Shown here in pieces: positions 1 through 9,950 of a stretch of 64,000 nucleotides of DNA. The stretch is taken from positions 186,001 through 250,000 of the forward strand of contig NZ_JUIV01000004.1 in NCBI RefSeq assembly GCF_004151235.1, in the 5' to 3' direction. The notes under the pieces were generated by a model, which was not told the origin of the DNA, made no database searches, and saw only the letters and a list, made by a program, of their open reading frames with translations. The first letter of the stretch is position 1. Each line of letters starts with the position of its first letter. A program made the position numbers and the translations under genes. This DNA is from Flavobacterium anhuiense. Its GTDB lineage: Bacteria; Bacteroidota; Bacteroidia; Flavobacteriales; Flavobacteriaceae.

Positions 1-673
1 ATAAAATTACCGGATTTACCAAGTAACCATTTTCAATAAGTTCTGCTTTCTTACTGATTATGCTTAATTTTCCGTTCTTCAACATTCTTAAATCTGTGGC
101 AATTTCTATTACCTTTTCATAATGATGATCAGTAATAAATATTCCTTTTTCTTTAGAATTTTCTTTAATTAACTTAAATACAATTTCAATCATCTTTGGA
201 GACAAACCGCTAAATGGCTCATCTAATAATACAAATTTTGATTGGTTAAAAAGAATCAATTTAACCTGAAGATATCGCAGTTCTCCAAAAGATAAATTCC
301 TAACCTTTTGATTAAAAAGCGATTTTAAAAAACCATCATCACAAAAAGCGTCTAGTTTTTGTTTATCTATTGATAATCTAATGGCTTTAAAAACTGAAAA
401 ATGATTCGGAACAAACTGGTTTTGATGCAAATAACTAATTTCACATATCAATGTAGGTGAATTATGTTTTGAAATTCCATCAATAAAAATACTCTTATCA
501 AAATCGGTTACTATTCCGAATATAATCTTAAATAATGTAGATTTACCAGAGCCATTTCTTCCAAATAAACCCATTATTTGTCCTGTTTGCAATTCCAAAT
601 AAATATCCGAAAGCAACAATTTATCATTAAAGCTTTTTTGAATACCACTTATTTTAAGGACATGCTTTTTCAA
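1..673 (-). CDS. ABC transporter ATP-binding protein (3' end cut by window)
   Basis: ATP-binding subunit of an ABC transporter, acting at the inner face of the cytoplasmic membrane. Reading the minus strand from about 673 gives a Walker A (GRNGSGKST, near 530-560), a Q-loop (SYLHQN), a variant signature LSFGE in place of LSGGQ, a Walker B (VLLDEPFSGLS) and a switch His (ITDHHYEK). The first in-frame start after the upstream stop is a TTG at 673, seven bases below the stop of the membrane gene at 680-1003; no in-frame ATG lies near it. The C-terminus runs off the window. The adjacent small membrane protein is a possible partner. The substrate cannot be told. Confidence 0.85.
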   Translation of the reverse strand, partial: MKKHVLKISGIQKSFNDKLLLSDIYLELQTGQIMGLFGRNGSGKSTLFKIIFGIVTDFDKSIFIDGISKHNSPTLICEISYLHQNQFVPNHFSVFKAIRLSIDKQKLDAFCDDGFLKSLFNQKVRNLSFGELRYLQVKLILFNQSKFVLLDEPFSGLSPKMIEIVFKLIKENSKEKGIFITDHHYEKVIEIATDLRMLKNGKLSIISKKAELIENGYLVNPVIL

Positions 674-679
674 AAATAT

Positions 680-1003
680 TTAAAATGAGATTAGAACTAC
701 CAGAAGTAAAAATACAAAAACAAGATTCACTAAGAAACTACAGAACAAAAGTGCCCTCTTTGAAATCCCATTATTCATATAAAATAAGTATTCATCTTTA
801 CGGAAAGCCTCTTTAAATCCAATGCTTAATACAAAACCTAGTGTAGCTATCATAAGTAAAAATTGATTAAGCCCTCCGAAAAGAGACACTATAACTGAGA
901 AAGTTAAATTAACAGCCAAAGTAGTTTTATAAAATTCAAATATGTTTCTAAATTTCCTGATAAGATTTCTATATTTTTTCTTCAAAAGGAATGTTAACAT
1001 CAT
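680..1003 (-). CDS. small multi-span membrane protein, possible ABC partner
   Basis: A 107-residue hydrophobic protein that I do not recognise as a named family. It has a basic N-terminus (KKKYRNLIRKFRN), two or three hydrophobic spans around residues 26-62 (LAVNLTFSVIVSLFGG and FLLMIATLGFVLSIGF) and a last span at about 84-106 (ALLFCSFLVNLVFVFLLLVVL). It starts inside the end of the AddB-like gene (35-base overlap) and ends seven bases before the ABC ATPase, so the three are probably co-transcribed. The start could be Met1 or Met2. A membrane component of the ABC system is an inference from position only. Confidence 0.6.
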   Translation of the reverse strand: MMLTFLLKKKYRNLIRKFRNIFEFYKTTLAVNLTFSVIVSLFGGLNQFLLMIATLGFVLSIGFKEAFRKDEYLFYMNNGISKRALLFCSFLVNLVFVFLLLVVLISF

Positions 1004-3731
1004 AAATCTCTCCTAATAAATTAGCAATTTCTTCTAAATATGAATTCAATATTTGAGAAGTAACCAAAACGTTTAAATCTTTCTCTTCTTTAAATCCAAA
1101 GGGTAAAAATCCGGATTTTAAGTTTTTAAATGAAATAATACCGACCTCTATCGGAAGTTCTCCTGCCTCTTTCTCATACATGAAAGCATATGCCAAAACC
1201 TGAATGATTTTATCATTTTTAAGCTCTTGCGTCAATCCTTCCCAAGTTTTAAGGATAACATTAGACTTTTCAACTTTTCCCGTCTTATAATCGATAATTC
1301 TAATTTTCCCGTCTCGGCGTTCAATACGATCGACATTTCCTTTAATCAAAACAGGAAATGGCAGTTTTGGATGAACAAATTCACGCTCAAAAGTCTGCTC
1401 TAAAGCAATAATCTGAATCGCTTCATTATTTTTTACCGACTCCACTTCCATTCTGAGAAAATTAGCAACATTTCGCTTAGCCACTTCAAAAGCCAAAAGG
1501 TTTCTACCTTTCTTGATTTCACCTTCTTTATAAACCAATTTAAATTGCTTCAAAACTTCATCGTCCAATAATTTAAAACAATTTAGAAGATCCGTCTCAG
1601 AAATAAACTTCCCAATAAAAGGTTCATACAACGCTTTTAGGGTTTCGTGAATAATGGTTCCTAAAGTATTCAAAGCAATATTTTCTTCTACTTCTTCTAC
1701 CTCACGAATTCTCAGTATCTTTTGAAAATAAAACTCAATCGGATTTCGAATATAACTTGTCAATGCAGACGGAGAAAAACCATTTACAGCAATTTCCTTG
1801 AGCCTCTCCATCACTAGTCCAGATTTCGGAACAGAAATTGGTTCGTGAGCTGTATTTGGCAACTCGGGATTATAAATATCGAAAGTAATATCATGCTTTG
1901 TTTTTTTCTCTACTTCCAATTGCGTAATAAAGCGACTTCGTTCCCCTGCATCCAATCCATCATTTTCTGTGTTATAAATCAAATATATATTTTTAGCCCT
2001 TTGCAACAAATGATAAAAATGATAGGTATAAATCGCATCTTTTTCTTTAAAAGTTGGAAGCCCTAGCTCACGCTTTACATCGTATGGAATAAATGAATTC
2101 TGCGATTTCCCCGCTGGAAATTTCCCTTCATTCATAGAAGTTATAATAACAGTGTCAAAATCTAAAACACGACTTTCTAAAACCCCCATAATCTGCAAAC
2201 CACGCAATGGTTCTCCTTCAAAGGACACTTCTGCCAAATCTATAATTTGTTTGTAAATAGAATGAAGAGTTTCTATATTATCAATATGCTGATGTTTCGA
2301 ATAATAATTTATCAGTTTATTAATTACTTTAAAAACACCATAAACAAAAGCTTTAGCAATCTTTTCTTCTTCGTTGTCATTGCTAAAATGTTCTTTAATT
2401 TCAATTAACAAAGCTGAAATATTCTTTAGGACAGCTACAGAACCATTTTCCCATTTTTCAAACAGCAAATTAAAAAAAAGTGAAGGCTCAGGATGAAGCT
2501 CTAAAATTTTATGATGTGTAATAAAAGTATAATTATTCTCTTTAATAATTCTTACCAATCTTTGCGCCTTTGCATAAGGCTCAACCAAGGGGTGTGTTAA
2601 AATATCAAGTACATCTTTGTAATAAAAAACATAACTACCGCCCTTTCTAGAAAGCGCATTAGTATGCATTTTAAACAACTTAGCTACAAATATTTGTGAT
2701 GGGTTATTCTTTCCCGAATATCCCATAGTAATATTTAATGCACCGACTGACGCAGGAAGCGAATATAAAACTGGAACTAATAAGTTTTCTTCGCCAAGCA
2801 CAAGCGCAACTTTATCTAGTGAAGCATTAGGATTTTGATCTATTAAATTTTCAATAATACTACCCGCTAATTTTGCCTGACCAATTGTTTTTGGAGTGCC
2901 TATAACTTGAATATTTTTTGATTGCGAAAAATCATCCACAATCCATTCAAAAATATTTGACTTATAATATTTCCAACTTTCTTTAAATCTTCTTAAAAAA
3001 AGCCCAGCGTCATGATAGGGATCATTTAGAAAAGCTTGATCTGCATCCCAATAAATTTTCGCCTGATCCAAAGCTAGCAAATGCTGCACTATTTTCTCTT
3101 CAGCAGCATTCAAAGCATTAAATCCTGCAAAAATAAAAGTGCGATTTCCAATCGTATTTGAAAAATGATTGAGATTATTCACCGCTTCTCTATAAATTAA
3201 ACCTTGATACCCAATCGATTTAAACAACAAATGATTGTACAATGAGTCGTAATAAACAGGAAGCAATTTCCAAAAGTCAATATAATTCTCTAAGAGTTTT
3301 GTTTTTTGATCTACTTCAAGTCCCCATTTTTTTATGTCTTCAATATCTTTTAAATAAGACAGAACATGTGAAGGATCTAAGAGATACCTGTCGATTTCAT
3401 TAAAATCCTGCAAAAGGGTTTTGGCCCAATTAGCAAATAACTCAAAAGACTGTTGATGCTTCTTTTCTGTAATAGACAAATAAACTTCATAAAACTCAAA
3501 TAAAAGCTCTATCGAATCAACTGCACGAATTGAAGCGACATCTTGAACAAAATCCTCTATGCTTGTAATTTCTGGAGCAATAATAGTCTTTGAAGTCTCT
3601 TTTTTAAGCGCTTCAATCAGAAAAACTTTTGCCCTTTTATTAGGAAGTATTATTGTTATATCAGAAAGTTTCTCTGCAAAATTCTGAATTACGACAGACG
3701 CAATTTTCTGAAGAAAAGAATCATTTACCAT
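969..3731 (-). CDS. addB: AddB-like PD-(D/E)XK nuclease/helicase-like subunit
   Basis: Probable AddB-type subunit of the double-strand-break resection complex that loads RecA at Chi-like sites. About 920 residues. The C-terminal third carries a RecB-family nuclease motif (RIIDYKTGKVE, near residue 815), preceded by GTIIHETLKALYEPF and VDRIERRDGK. The N-terminal half looks like a UvrD/Rep fold, but the usual Walker A is not visible near the N-terminus (DITIILPNKRAKVFL), as in an inactive helicase. An upstream in-frame ATG at 3758 lies in the ompA terminator hairpin, so the Met at 3731 (MVNDSF) is preferred. The helicase partner is encoded at 6648-9806, with ompA and kbl between. The family call is firm; the symbol is inferred from the AddA-like neighbour. 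Confidence 0.8.
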   Translation of the reverse strand: MVNDSFLQKIASVVIQNFAEKLSDITIILPNKRAKVFLIEALKKETSKTIIAPEITSIEDFVQDVASIRAVDSIELLFEFYEVYLSITEKKHQQSFELFANWAKTLLQDFNEIDRYLLDPSHVLSYLKDIEDIKKWGLEVDQKTKLLENYIDFWKLLPVYYDSLYNHLLFKSIGYQGLIYREAVNNLNHFSNTIGNRTFIFAGFNALNAAEEKIVQHLLALDQAKIYWDADQAFLNDPYHDAGLFLRRFKESWKYYKSNIFEWIVDDFSQSKNIQVIGTPKTIGQAKLAGSIIENLIDQNPNASLDKVALVLGEENLLVPVLYSLPASVGALNITMGYSGKNNPSQIFVAKLFKMHTNALSRKGGSYVFYYKDVLDILTHPLVEPYAKAQRLVRIIKENNYTFITHHKILELHPEPSLFFNLLFEKWENGSVAVLKNISALLIEIKEHFSNDNEEEKIAKAFVYGVFKVINKLINYYSKHQHIDNIETLHSIYKQIIDLAEVSFEGEPLRGLQIMGVLESRVLDFDTVIITSMNEGKFPAGKSQNSFIPYDVKRELGLPTFKEKDAIYTYHFYHLLQRAKNIYLIYNTENDGLDAGERSRFITQLEVEKKTKHDITFDIYNPELPNTAHEPISVPKSGLVMERLKEIAVNGFSPSALTSYIRNPIEFYFQKILRIREVEEVEENIALNTLGTIIHETLKALYEPFIGKFISETDLLNCFKLLDDEVLKQFKLVYKEGEIKKGRNLLAFEVAKRNVANFLRMEVESVKNNEAIQIIALEQTFEREFVHPKLPFPVLIKGNVDRIERRDGKIRIIDYKTGKVEKSNVILKTWEGLTQELKNDKIIQVLAYAFMYEKEAGELPIEVGIISFKNLKSGFLPFGFKEEKDLNVLVTSQILNSYLEEIANLLGEIYDVNIPFEEKI

Positions 3732-3738
3732 AGTATAA

Positions 3739-3774
3739 AAATAAAAAAAGCCATTCAATTAAGAATGGCTTTTC
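3739..3774 (-). terminator. Rho-independent terminator of ompA
   Basis: On the minus strand a stem AAAGCCATT / AATGGCTTT with an 8-base loop is followed by a T-rich run. It lies about 20 bases after the ompA stop and just before the addB-like start, so it separates the two genes. Confidence 0.75.
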
Positions 3775-3794
3775 TTGTTTATTTAGAAAACTAA

Positions 3795-5258
3795 TTATAG
3801 TTTACCTTGGTATTTAGAACCAATGTGTCTAATTTCAGTTCTTCTGTTTTGAGCTTTACCTGCAGCAGTTTTGTTACTTGCAACTGGTTGGCTAGAACCA
3901 AATCCTTTATACTCTAAGTTTTCTGGATTAACACCTCTTTGGATTAAAGCATCCATTACAGCTTTAGCTCTATCCTCAGAAAGTTTTTGGTTCAATTTAG
4001 CAGAACCTGTACTATCAGTGTGTCCTTCAATAGAGAATTTCGCGTTTGGATAGTTTTTAAGGATTTCTTTAATAGCGTCTAATCTAGCTGGAGTTTCTTT
4101 ATCACCAGTTTTGAAAGTAGCTTTTCCTGAGTTGAAGTATACCGCTCTAGCTTGAACTTTAAGATCTTCTAACGCCTCAGAAGTAACTTCTGGACATCCT
4201 CTGTTGCTAGCTGGACCATAAACTGTTGGACAGTCATCATCTTTATCAGCAACACCATCTTTATCAGCATCTAAGAATGGGCAACCACCATTTTCTTTTG
4301 GACCAGCAACTGTAGGACATTTATCGTCTTTATCAGCGATTCCGTCACCGTCAGTATCAGGACAACCTTTTAAAGCAGCTAAACCAGCAACATCTGGACA
4401 AGCGTCATCTTTATCAGCAATTCCGTCTCCGTCTGTATCAGGACATCCGTTTAATGCAGCTAAACCAAATACATCTGGACAAGCGTCAGAAGCATCAACG
4501 ATTCCGTCACCGTCAGTATCAGGACATCCGTTGAATTGTTTTAAACCTGCAACATCTGGACAAGCATCATCTTTGTCATAGATTCCGTCTCCGTCAGTAT
4601 CTTTACCTCCGAATTTGAAAACTAAACCTGCAGTGTGTTGGAAGTGAGATGGAGCATCTGGAACACCATTTGCATCTTGTCTATCTCCACTAACAGCCCA
4701 TTTGTATCTTGTAGCAAGCTCAAGACCAATAGCATCTGTAAACCAGAAAGTAACACCAGCACCTGGGTTAACAGTTCCATAGCTACTATCTCCGAAGAAA
4801 GTGTAACCTCCACCAACTGATAACGAAGGATCAACTACTTTAGATTTAATCAACTCTTGGAAGCTATATTTGATACTAGCATCGATTCCGTAGTACATTA
4901 AATCACCAGGATTAGTTACAACGTTACCTCTGTTGTCATGACCTGCAGCAGTTGGGTTAAAAGTAACATATTTATCAATTTTGTTTACAGATCCTTGTAA
5001 ACCAACTGAGAAACCATGTCCCACATATCTATTTACTCCAATGTAAGATAGAGATGGAAGAATATTCCAGTTATCTTTTACAGCGAATGGCTGAGAAAAG
5101 TGTTGGTCAAAGAAACCATGACCAGCACCTGAACTTGTTCTAGTATCCACAGCATTAACCCCGAAAGAGATCGCCCATGGATTGTTACTGTCTTGCGCGT
5201 GAGAACTTAAACCCATCGCCATCAATACAGCAACTAAAAGTTTGTTAAGATGTTTCAT
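3795..5258 (-). CDS. ompA: OmpA family outer-membrane protein with thrombospondin-3 repeats
   Basis: Abundant structural outer-membrane protein linking the outer membrane to peptidoglycan. 487 residues: a signal peptide ([22 protein letters not shown]), an N-terminal beta-barrel to about residue 218, five Ca-binding thrombospondin type-3 repeats (DTDGDGIxDKDDxCP) at about 220-356, and a C-terminal OmpA domain with the peptidoglycan-binding region (EGHTDSTGS ... LSEDRAKAV ... QNRRTEI). The gene has its own strong promoter at 5296-5326 and its own terminator. The protein looks intact. In F. johnsoniae-type bacteria such proteins are major surface components; a role in gliding is not shown by the sequence. 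Confidence 0.93.
   Translation of the reverse strand: MKHLNKLLVAVLMAMGLSSHAQDSNNPWAISFGVNAVDTRTSSGAGHGFFDQHFSQPFAVKDNWNILPSLSYIGVNRYVGHGFSVGLQGSVNKIDKYVTFNPTAAGHDNRGNVVTNPGDLMYYGIDASIKYSFQELIKSKVVDPSLSVGGGYTFFGDSSYGTVNPGAGVTFWFTDAIGLELATRYKWAVSGDRQDANGVPDAPSHFQHTAGLVFKFGGKDTDGDGIYDKDDACPDVAGLKQFNGCPDTDGDGIVDASDACPDVFGLAALNGCPDTDGDGIADKDDACPDVAGLAALKGCPDTDGDGIADKDDKCPTVAGPKENGGCPFLDADKDGVADKDDDCPTVYGPASNRGCPEVTSEALEDLKVQARAVYFNSGKATFKTGDKETPARLDAIKEILKNYPNAKFSIEGHTDSTGSAKLNQKLSEDRAKAVMDALIQRGVNPENLEYKGFGSSQPVASNKTAAGKAQNRRTEIRHIGSKYQGKL
4191..4601 (-). repeat. five tandem thrombospondin-3 repeat units within ompA
   Basis: Five units of about 27 codons, each with a DxDGDGxxDxxDxC core and an xGCP end. 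Units 1-4 are very similar at DNA level (CCGTCACCGTCAGTATCAGG-like segments recur), so copy number could change by recombination. Unit 5 is the most divergent ([12 protein letters not shown]). Confidence 0.85.
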
Positions 5259-5295
5259 ACTTAATTTTTTTAATTACAATTTAGTTAATTACAAG

Positions 5296-5326
5296 CAAAA
5301 GTAACACCAAATTTTTTAAATACAAA
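5296..5326 (-). promoter_or_regulatory. ompA promoter, Bacteroidetes type
   Basis: On the minus strand TTTG (5326-5323), a 19-base spacer and TACTTTTG (5303-5296) match the Flavobacterium consensus TTG-N17-23-TAnnTTTG. The transcript would start near 5290, giving a leader of about 30 bases before the ompA ATG. It is the best consensus match I saw in the window. Confidence 0.75.
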
Positions 5327-5371
5327 ATGAAATGTTAAAAAAAACCTACAAAAATTTAACCAAAGTGGTAA

Positions 5372-6565
5372 TTATATAACTTTTAACATTTTACCGACAA
5401 CTGTGAAGGCATTTATAGCCTTATCAAGGTGCTCTTTTTCATGTGCGGCAGATAGCTGAACACGAATTCTTGCCTTTTCTTTTGGAACTACCGGAAAGAA
5501 AAATCCAATGACATAAATTCCTTGCTTCAAAAGTTCGTTTGCCATGGTTTGAGATAGTTTGGCATCATATAACATAACAGGAACAATTGCAGAATCTCCA
5601 TCAATAATATCAAAACCTGCTTTTTTCATACCTTCTTTAAAGTAATTGGTATTCCATTCTAGTTTATCACGAAGCGCTGTATCTTTTTCCAATAATTCAA
5701 ACACTTTTATTGAAGCCCCAACAATTGCAGGAGCTAATGAATTTGAAAACAAATAAGGTCTAGATCTCTGACGTAACAATTCTATTATTTCTTTTTTAGC
5801 AGTAGTGTAACCTCCCATAGCACCTCCTAAAGCTTTTCCAAGAGTTCCGGTAATAATATCCACTCTTCCCATTACTCCTTTTGCCTCAAGAGTTCCTTTT
5901 CCTGTAGCTCCGATAAAACCAGCCGCATGACATTCGTCTACCATTACCATTGCATCATATTTATCAGCCAAGTCGCAAATTTTGTCTAATGGCGCCACTA
6001 AACCATCCATAGAAAAAACCCCATCGGTTACGATCAATTTAAAGCGAGCTCCAGCCTCATTGGCTTTGACCAACTGCTGCTCCAGATCTTCCATATTATT
6101 ATTTTCATAACGATAACGAGCCGCTTTACATAAACGAACCCCATCAATAATAGAAGCATGATTTAGACTGTCTGAAATAATCGCATCGTTCTCTCCTAAT
6201 AAAGGCTCAAAAACTCCACCGTTTGCATCAAAAGCGGCAGCATATAAAATGGTATCTTCTGTACCGTAAAAATCAGCAATCTTTTTTTCTAATATTTTAT
6301 GGATATCCTGTGTTCCGCAAATGAAACGCACAGATGACATTCCGAAACCATGTGTATCCATGGCATCTTTTGCTGCCTGCACTACTTCTGGATGCGAAGA
6401 AAGCCCTAAATAATTATTTGCACAAAAATTCAATACTCTTTCTCCAGTCGAAATTGTGATCTCAGCACCTTGAGGAGAGGTAATAATTCTCTCCTTTTTA
6501 AAAATTCCATTTTCTTCAATCGTCTGCAATTCTTTTTGCAGATGTTCTTTTATTTTACCGTACAT
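5372..6565 (-). CDS. kbl: glycine C-acetyltransferase (2-amino-3-ketobutyrate CoA ligase)
   Basis: PLP enzyme that cleaves 2-amino-3-ketobutyrate with CoA to glycine and acetyl-CoA, the second step of threonine breakdown; cytoplasmic. 397 residues, the usual family length. The alpha-oxoamine synthase signature is present: [41 protein letters not shown], and the PLP lysine in [10 protein letters not shown] at about Lys244, the same number as in E. coli Kbl. No threonine dehydrogenase gene is adjacent. The related enzymes BioF and SPT are less likely given the full-length match to the Kbl pattern. Confidence 0.92.
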   Translation of the reverse strand: MYGKIKEHLQKELQTIEENGIFKKERIITSPQGAEITISTGERVLNFCANNYLGLSSHPEVVQAAKDAMDTHGFGMSSVRFICGTQDIHKILEKKIADFYGTEDTILYAAAFDANGGVFEPLLGENDAIISDSLNHASIIDGVRLCKAARYRYENNNMEDLEQQLVKANEAGARFKLIVTDGVFSMDGLVAPLDKICDLADKYDAMVMVDECHAAGFIGATGKGTLEAKGVMGRVDIITGTLGKALGGAMGGYTTAKKEIIELLRQRSRPYLFSNSLAPAIVGASIKVFELLEKDTALRDKLEWNTNYFKEGMKKAGFDIIDGDSAIVPVMLYDAKLSQTMANELLKQGIYVIGFFFPVVPKEKARIRVQLSAAHEKEHLDKAINAFTVVGKMLKVI

Positions 6566-6647
6566 TTTTTATTTATTTAAAACGTTAAAAATTAACAACT
6601 TAACCAAAATTTAGCTTCGTTTTTTCTTTAACACCTGATTAATTTTT

Positions 6648-9600
6648 TCACAAATTTACTACTTCAATTTCCTCTCCTATATATACAAGAGCTTTTTTTA
6701 ACACTGAATATCCCAAATCTTCAATTGCATCTTGATACTCCTTAATTTGTTGCTGGTATTTAGCATTTGATGCTCCAGTTTTATAATCCAGCAAATAAGC
6801 CTCTTTGTTTTCCAAAAATACAATTCGATCAGGCTTTAAAATTCTCCCTTCTTTCTGAACAATTGTTTGTTCGTTTAATACAGTATGATTTCCATTAAAA
6901 CAAACACTAAGTTCTGGATGATTCACAATCTCTTTCAAAGTCTGCGAAACTTGATCTACTTGATCAAAAGTTATCAATCCATTTTCAAGCGCTTTTGTTA
7001 CGGCCAAATCAACATCTGATTTATCTTTAACAAAAGCCAAAATCTCATGAATAACATTTCCATACGATATTGCTTCCTGCTGATGCGTTCCCCACATTAG
7101 GGCCTCACGTTGTGCAATTTTTATGTTTTTGGAATTCAAAACGTCTCTCACTATTGGAATTGATTTAACTGTATCAACCATTTTGGTGGCTTTTGAAAGT
7201 CTTATTTTATTTCCAAACTCATAATTCACTTTTCCTTCATCATAAACCCCTTCATTAATTAAAAATTTAATAAAAAAGGACGCCATGTTATTTGGATATT
7301 CGCCATCACTTTTAGCCTTTAGAGATTGCGAAATCACGTAAAGCTGTTCTTCAGCACGAGTCAGAGCAACATAGAGCACATTTATATTATCCAAAAGCTC
7401 TTCTTGTTTTTTCAAATTAAAAACTGCCGATGCACTTTCTCCAAAACTTTCAACCGCACTGCTATTATCAACTAATGCTTTTGGAACTCCCAAATCTATT
7501 TCCTCCGTATCGAGCCACAATTTATCTTTTGGCTTTCGGTTATAATCTTCATCAGCAAAAGGCATAATTACAACTGGAAATTCTAACCCTTTCGATTTAT
7601 GAATGGTCATAATTCGAACTGCATTATTTCCCTCTGGCGATGGAATGCTAAACTTATGCGAATTTTTATCCCAGAAAACTAAAAAATCTGCAACTCCTGC
7701 TTGGTTTCTAATATCTCTTTCCAAAACAATATCCAGAAAAAACTGAACATAAGCATTTCCTTCTGATGGAAGAATAAATTTAGAGATGATAATTTCGACC
7801 GCTTCATACAAAGATTTTTTCCGAACATCTTCAAAAGAAAAAGAAACATCAAATGTTAAAAGCCACTCTTCAAATTCTTTTTCAAATCGATGATTCATTC
7901 CCATAGCAATAAAATCATGAATAGGCATCAACAAATCTTTCGTTGAAGCCAAGAAATGCAAAACATTAGCTTTCGATTCTAAGTCCGAACTATTATTTAA
8001 ATACCTAAGAAGATGAATTATAAGACGAACTTCTGACGCATTTTGAATCATCAAAGTTTCTGAAGATAGCAGAGGAACTCCCTGTTCTGTCAAATAGTTT
8101 GCTATTGCAATTCCTTGATCTCTTTTTCTAGTCAGAATCACAATATCTTTATACTCAAAACCTTGCTTAATTACTTCTTGAATTGTATTCAAAGTTGCCA
8201 AAACATACAAATCTGATTTTTCCAAAACATCATCTTCATGACCATAATCATTTTTATCGACAATTGGAAGAAATGAAATATTCACATAACCGCCTTTTTT
8301 GGAATTGATATTTTGAAAGCTATGATTTTCATACAAATCTTTGTAATCTTCATTTGAAAATTCATTCGATATCAATTTAAAAAAAGCATTATTAAACTCA
8401 ATAATTTCACTGTAACTACGATAATTTGTGTTTAAATGTTTAAGTTGCTTATCTGGATTATTAAACGGATTTACATCTTTACTTAATTCTATAAATTGCT
8501 CAGCTTTACCACCACGCCAACGATAAATTGACTGTTTCGGATCTCCAACAATCATCAATGTACCTTTATTTCCCAGATCATCTAAACCAGAAAGCGAATT
8601 ATCAATCAGCGGAATCAAGTTCTGCCATTGCATTTCTGAAGTATCTTGAAATTCATCAATAAAGAAATTGCGATAACGCTCGCCCAAACGTTCATAAATA
8701 AAAGGCGCCGGCTGATTCTGAATTTCGCGGTGAATTATCGCATTGAATTCTGAAATCGATAAGATATTTTGTTCCGATTGAATTTTTGCCAACTCATTAC
8801 TTACTGTATTTAGTAATGAAAGGGGAGTAATATTTTTTAAAAAGGCTTTATAAAAATCTCTTTTTTCGAAATTCTGATAAACCTCTTTCAATATTTGAAG
8901 CAATTCTGGAATAATATTTTCAATTAAAGCTCGGTCTTTTGCTGTTTTGTTAATCGCAATATCATCAAACTCATGAAAAGTTTTATTTTTCGGATTAAAC
9001 TTCCCTTCCTTAATACTTTGCAAATGATTTGGAAAAGTTCCTCTTGAAAATGATTTCGGATCAATTCCGTTTTTATCAATCAATTCAATTGCTTTTACTG
9101 CAAGACTTTCGTTGACATCTTCCAACTCTTTACAAAGTGCCTGCATTTTCTTTTTAATCTCTACAAACTCTTCAATTGTTTTATTCTGAAAATGAAGAAT
9201 TTCATTTCGATTATTTTCATTCAAAACCAATCTTCCAGTATCGAGAATTTCGCGTGAAACATCCCAACTTTTGTCATCATCAGTTTTTTCCATTGTAAAA
9301 TCGATGAGCAGCCTGGTCAATGTTTCGTCTTCACCCGCTTGCGCAATTATGGCATCAACAGCTTCAACCAATAAATTTTCGGTGTCCAGAGTAACCTCAA
9401 AAGTCATCGGAAGATTTAAATCATGCGCAAAAGCACGGATAACTTTATGGGTAAATTTATCAATGGTAGAAATATCAAAAGCAGCATAATTATGAATTAA
9501 GTGCTTAATGATTTGTTGCGATTTGGTTTTGATTTTAATAATTGAAAGTCCTGTATCGCGCGACAAGTCTTCCATCAAATCCACCGCTTTTGGTGACGGA

Positions 9601-9806
9601 TCGTCTTTTGCAAATTCAGACAGATTTCCAACAATACGGCTTTTCATTTCGTGAACCGCTTTGTTGGTAAAGGTAATGGCTAAAATATTTCGGTATGCAT
9701 CGTTTTTTGGCGAAGAAAGAATAATTTTCAAATATTCTTTTACCAATGTATACGTCTTTCCTGATCCCGCAGAAGCATCATAAATGGAAAAAGACGGACT
9801 TTGCAT
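6648..9806 (-). CDS. addA: AddA-like UvrD-family helicase-nuclease
   Basis: Helicase-nuclease subunit for processing double-strand DNA ends before RecA-mediated repair. 1052 residues. Superfamily 1 motifs appear in order: Walker A ASAGSGKT (residues 11-18), motif Ia ILAITFTNKAVHEMK, Walker B FIDEFQDTSEMQW (about 380-392), motif III VGDPKQSIYRWRGG (about 420-433), motif V MTIHKSKGLEFPVV (about 733-746) and motif VI LYVALTRAEEQLYV. A C-terminal RecB-type nuclease core has LLDYKTGASNAKYQQQ (about 1000-1015). The partner nuclease is at 969-3731. Symbols RecB and AddA overlap for such proteins; the pairing with the AddB-like protein favours AddA. Confidence 0.87.
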   Translation of the reverse strand: MQSPSFSIYDASAGSGKTYTLVKEYLKIILSSPKNDAYRNILAITFTNKAVHEMKSRIVGNLSEFAKDDPSPKAVDLMEDLSRDTGLSIIKIKTKSQQIIKHLIHNYAAFDISTIDKFTHKVIRAFAHDLNLPMTFEVTLDTENLLVEAVDAIIAQAGEDETLTRLLIDFTMEKTDDDKSWDVSREILDTGRLVLNENNRNEILHFQNKTIEEFVEIKKKMQALCKELEDVNESLAVKAIELIDKNGIDPKSFSRGTFPNHLQSIKEGKFNPKNKTFHEFDDIAINKTAKDRALIENIIPELLQILKEVYQNFEKRDFYKAFLKNITPLSLLNTVSNELAKIQSEQNILSISEFNAIIHREIQNQPAPFIYERLGERYRNFFIDEFQDTSEMQWQNLIPLIDNSLSGLDDLGNKGTLMIVGDPKQSIYRWRGGKAEQFIELSKDVNPFNNPDKQLKHLNTNYRSYSEIIEFNNAFFKLISNEFSNEDYKDLYENHSFQNINSKKGGYVNISFLPIVDKNDYGHEDDVLEKSDLYVLATLNTIQEVIKQGFEYKDIVILTRKRDQGIAIANYLTEQGVPLLSSETLMIQNASEVRLIIHLLRYLNNSSDLESKANVLHFLASTKDLLMPIHDFIAMGMNHRFEKEFEEWLLTFDVSFSFEDVRKKSLYEAVEIIISKFILPSEGNAYVQFFLDIVLERDIRNQAGVADFLVFWDKNSHKFSIPSPEGNNAVRIMTIHKSKGLEFPVVIMPFADEDYNRKPKDKLWLDTEEIDLGVPKALVDNSSAVESFGESASAVFNLKKQEELLDNINVLYVALTRAEEQLYVISQSLKAKSDGEYPNNMASFFIKFLINEGVYDEGKVNYEFGNKIRLSKATKMVDTVKSIPIVRDVLNSKNIKIAQREALMWGTHQQEAISYGNVIHEILAFVKDKSDVDLAVTKALENGLITFDQVDQVSQTLKEIVNHPELSVCFNGNHTVLNEQTIVQKEGRILKPDRIVFLENKEAYLLDYKTGASNAKYQQQIKEYQDAIEDLGYSVLKKALVYIGEEIEVVNL

Positions 9807-9862
9807 AGTTTGATTTTTTTGTATTGTAAAAATAATACAAAATATTCAACCCTCAATAATGA

Positions 9863-9924
9863 AAAATTCCAAATTCCAATATCTTTTTGTTGCGAATGCT
9901 ATAAATATTGGGATTTGGAATTTT
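9863..9924 (-). terminator. hairpin between lspA and addA, member of a dispersed repeat family
   Basis: Two 20-base arms (9863-9882 and 9905-9924) are complementary apart from one position. They lie 26 bases after the lspA stop and before the addA start. The arm sequence ATTCCAAATTCC is shared with the hairpins at 21696-21739 and 38480-38519. It probably ends lspA transcription, though its U-tract is poor. Confidence 0.55.
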
Positions 9925-9950
9925 GAAAATATTGGAATTTCTGAAATTTA

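Noticed and set aside
3732..3758. Longer AddB-like protein starting at the ATG at 3758
   Set aside because: The start codon lies in the ompA terminator hairpin and adds an unlikely leader; Met at 3731 fits better.
4622..4834. Open frames on either strand inside ompA
   Set aside because: They are shadows of the ompA reading frame, created by repeat codons.
969..9806. AddAB-like genes as an anti-phage system
   Set aside because: Housekeeping recombination function explains them; no accessory defence gene is linked.
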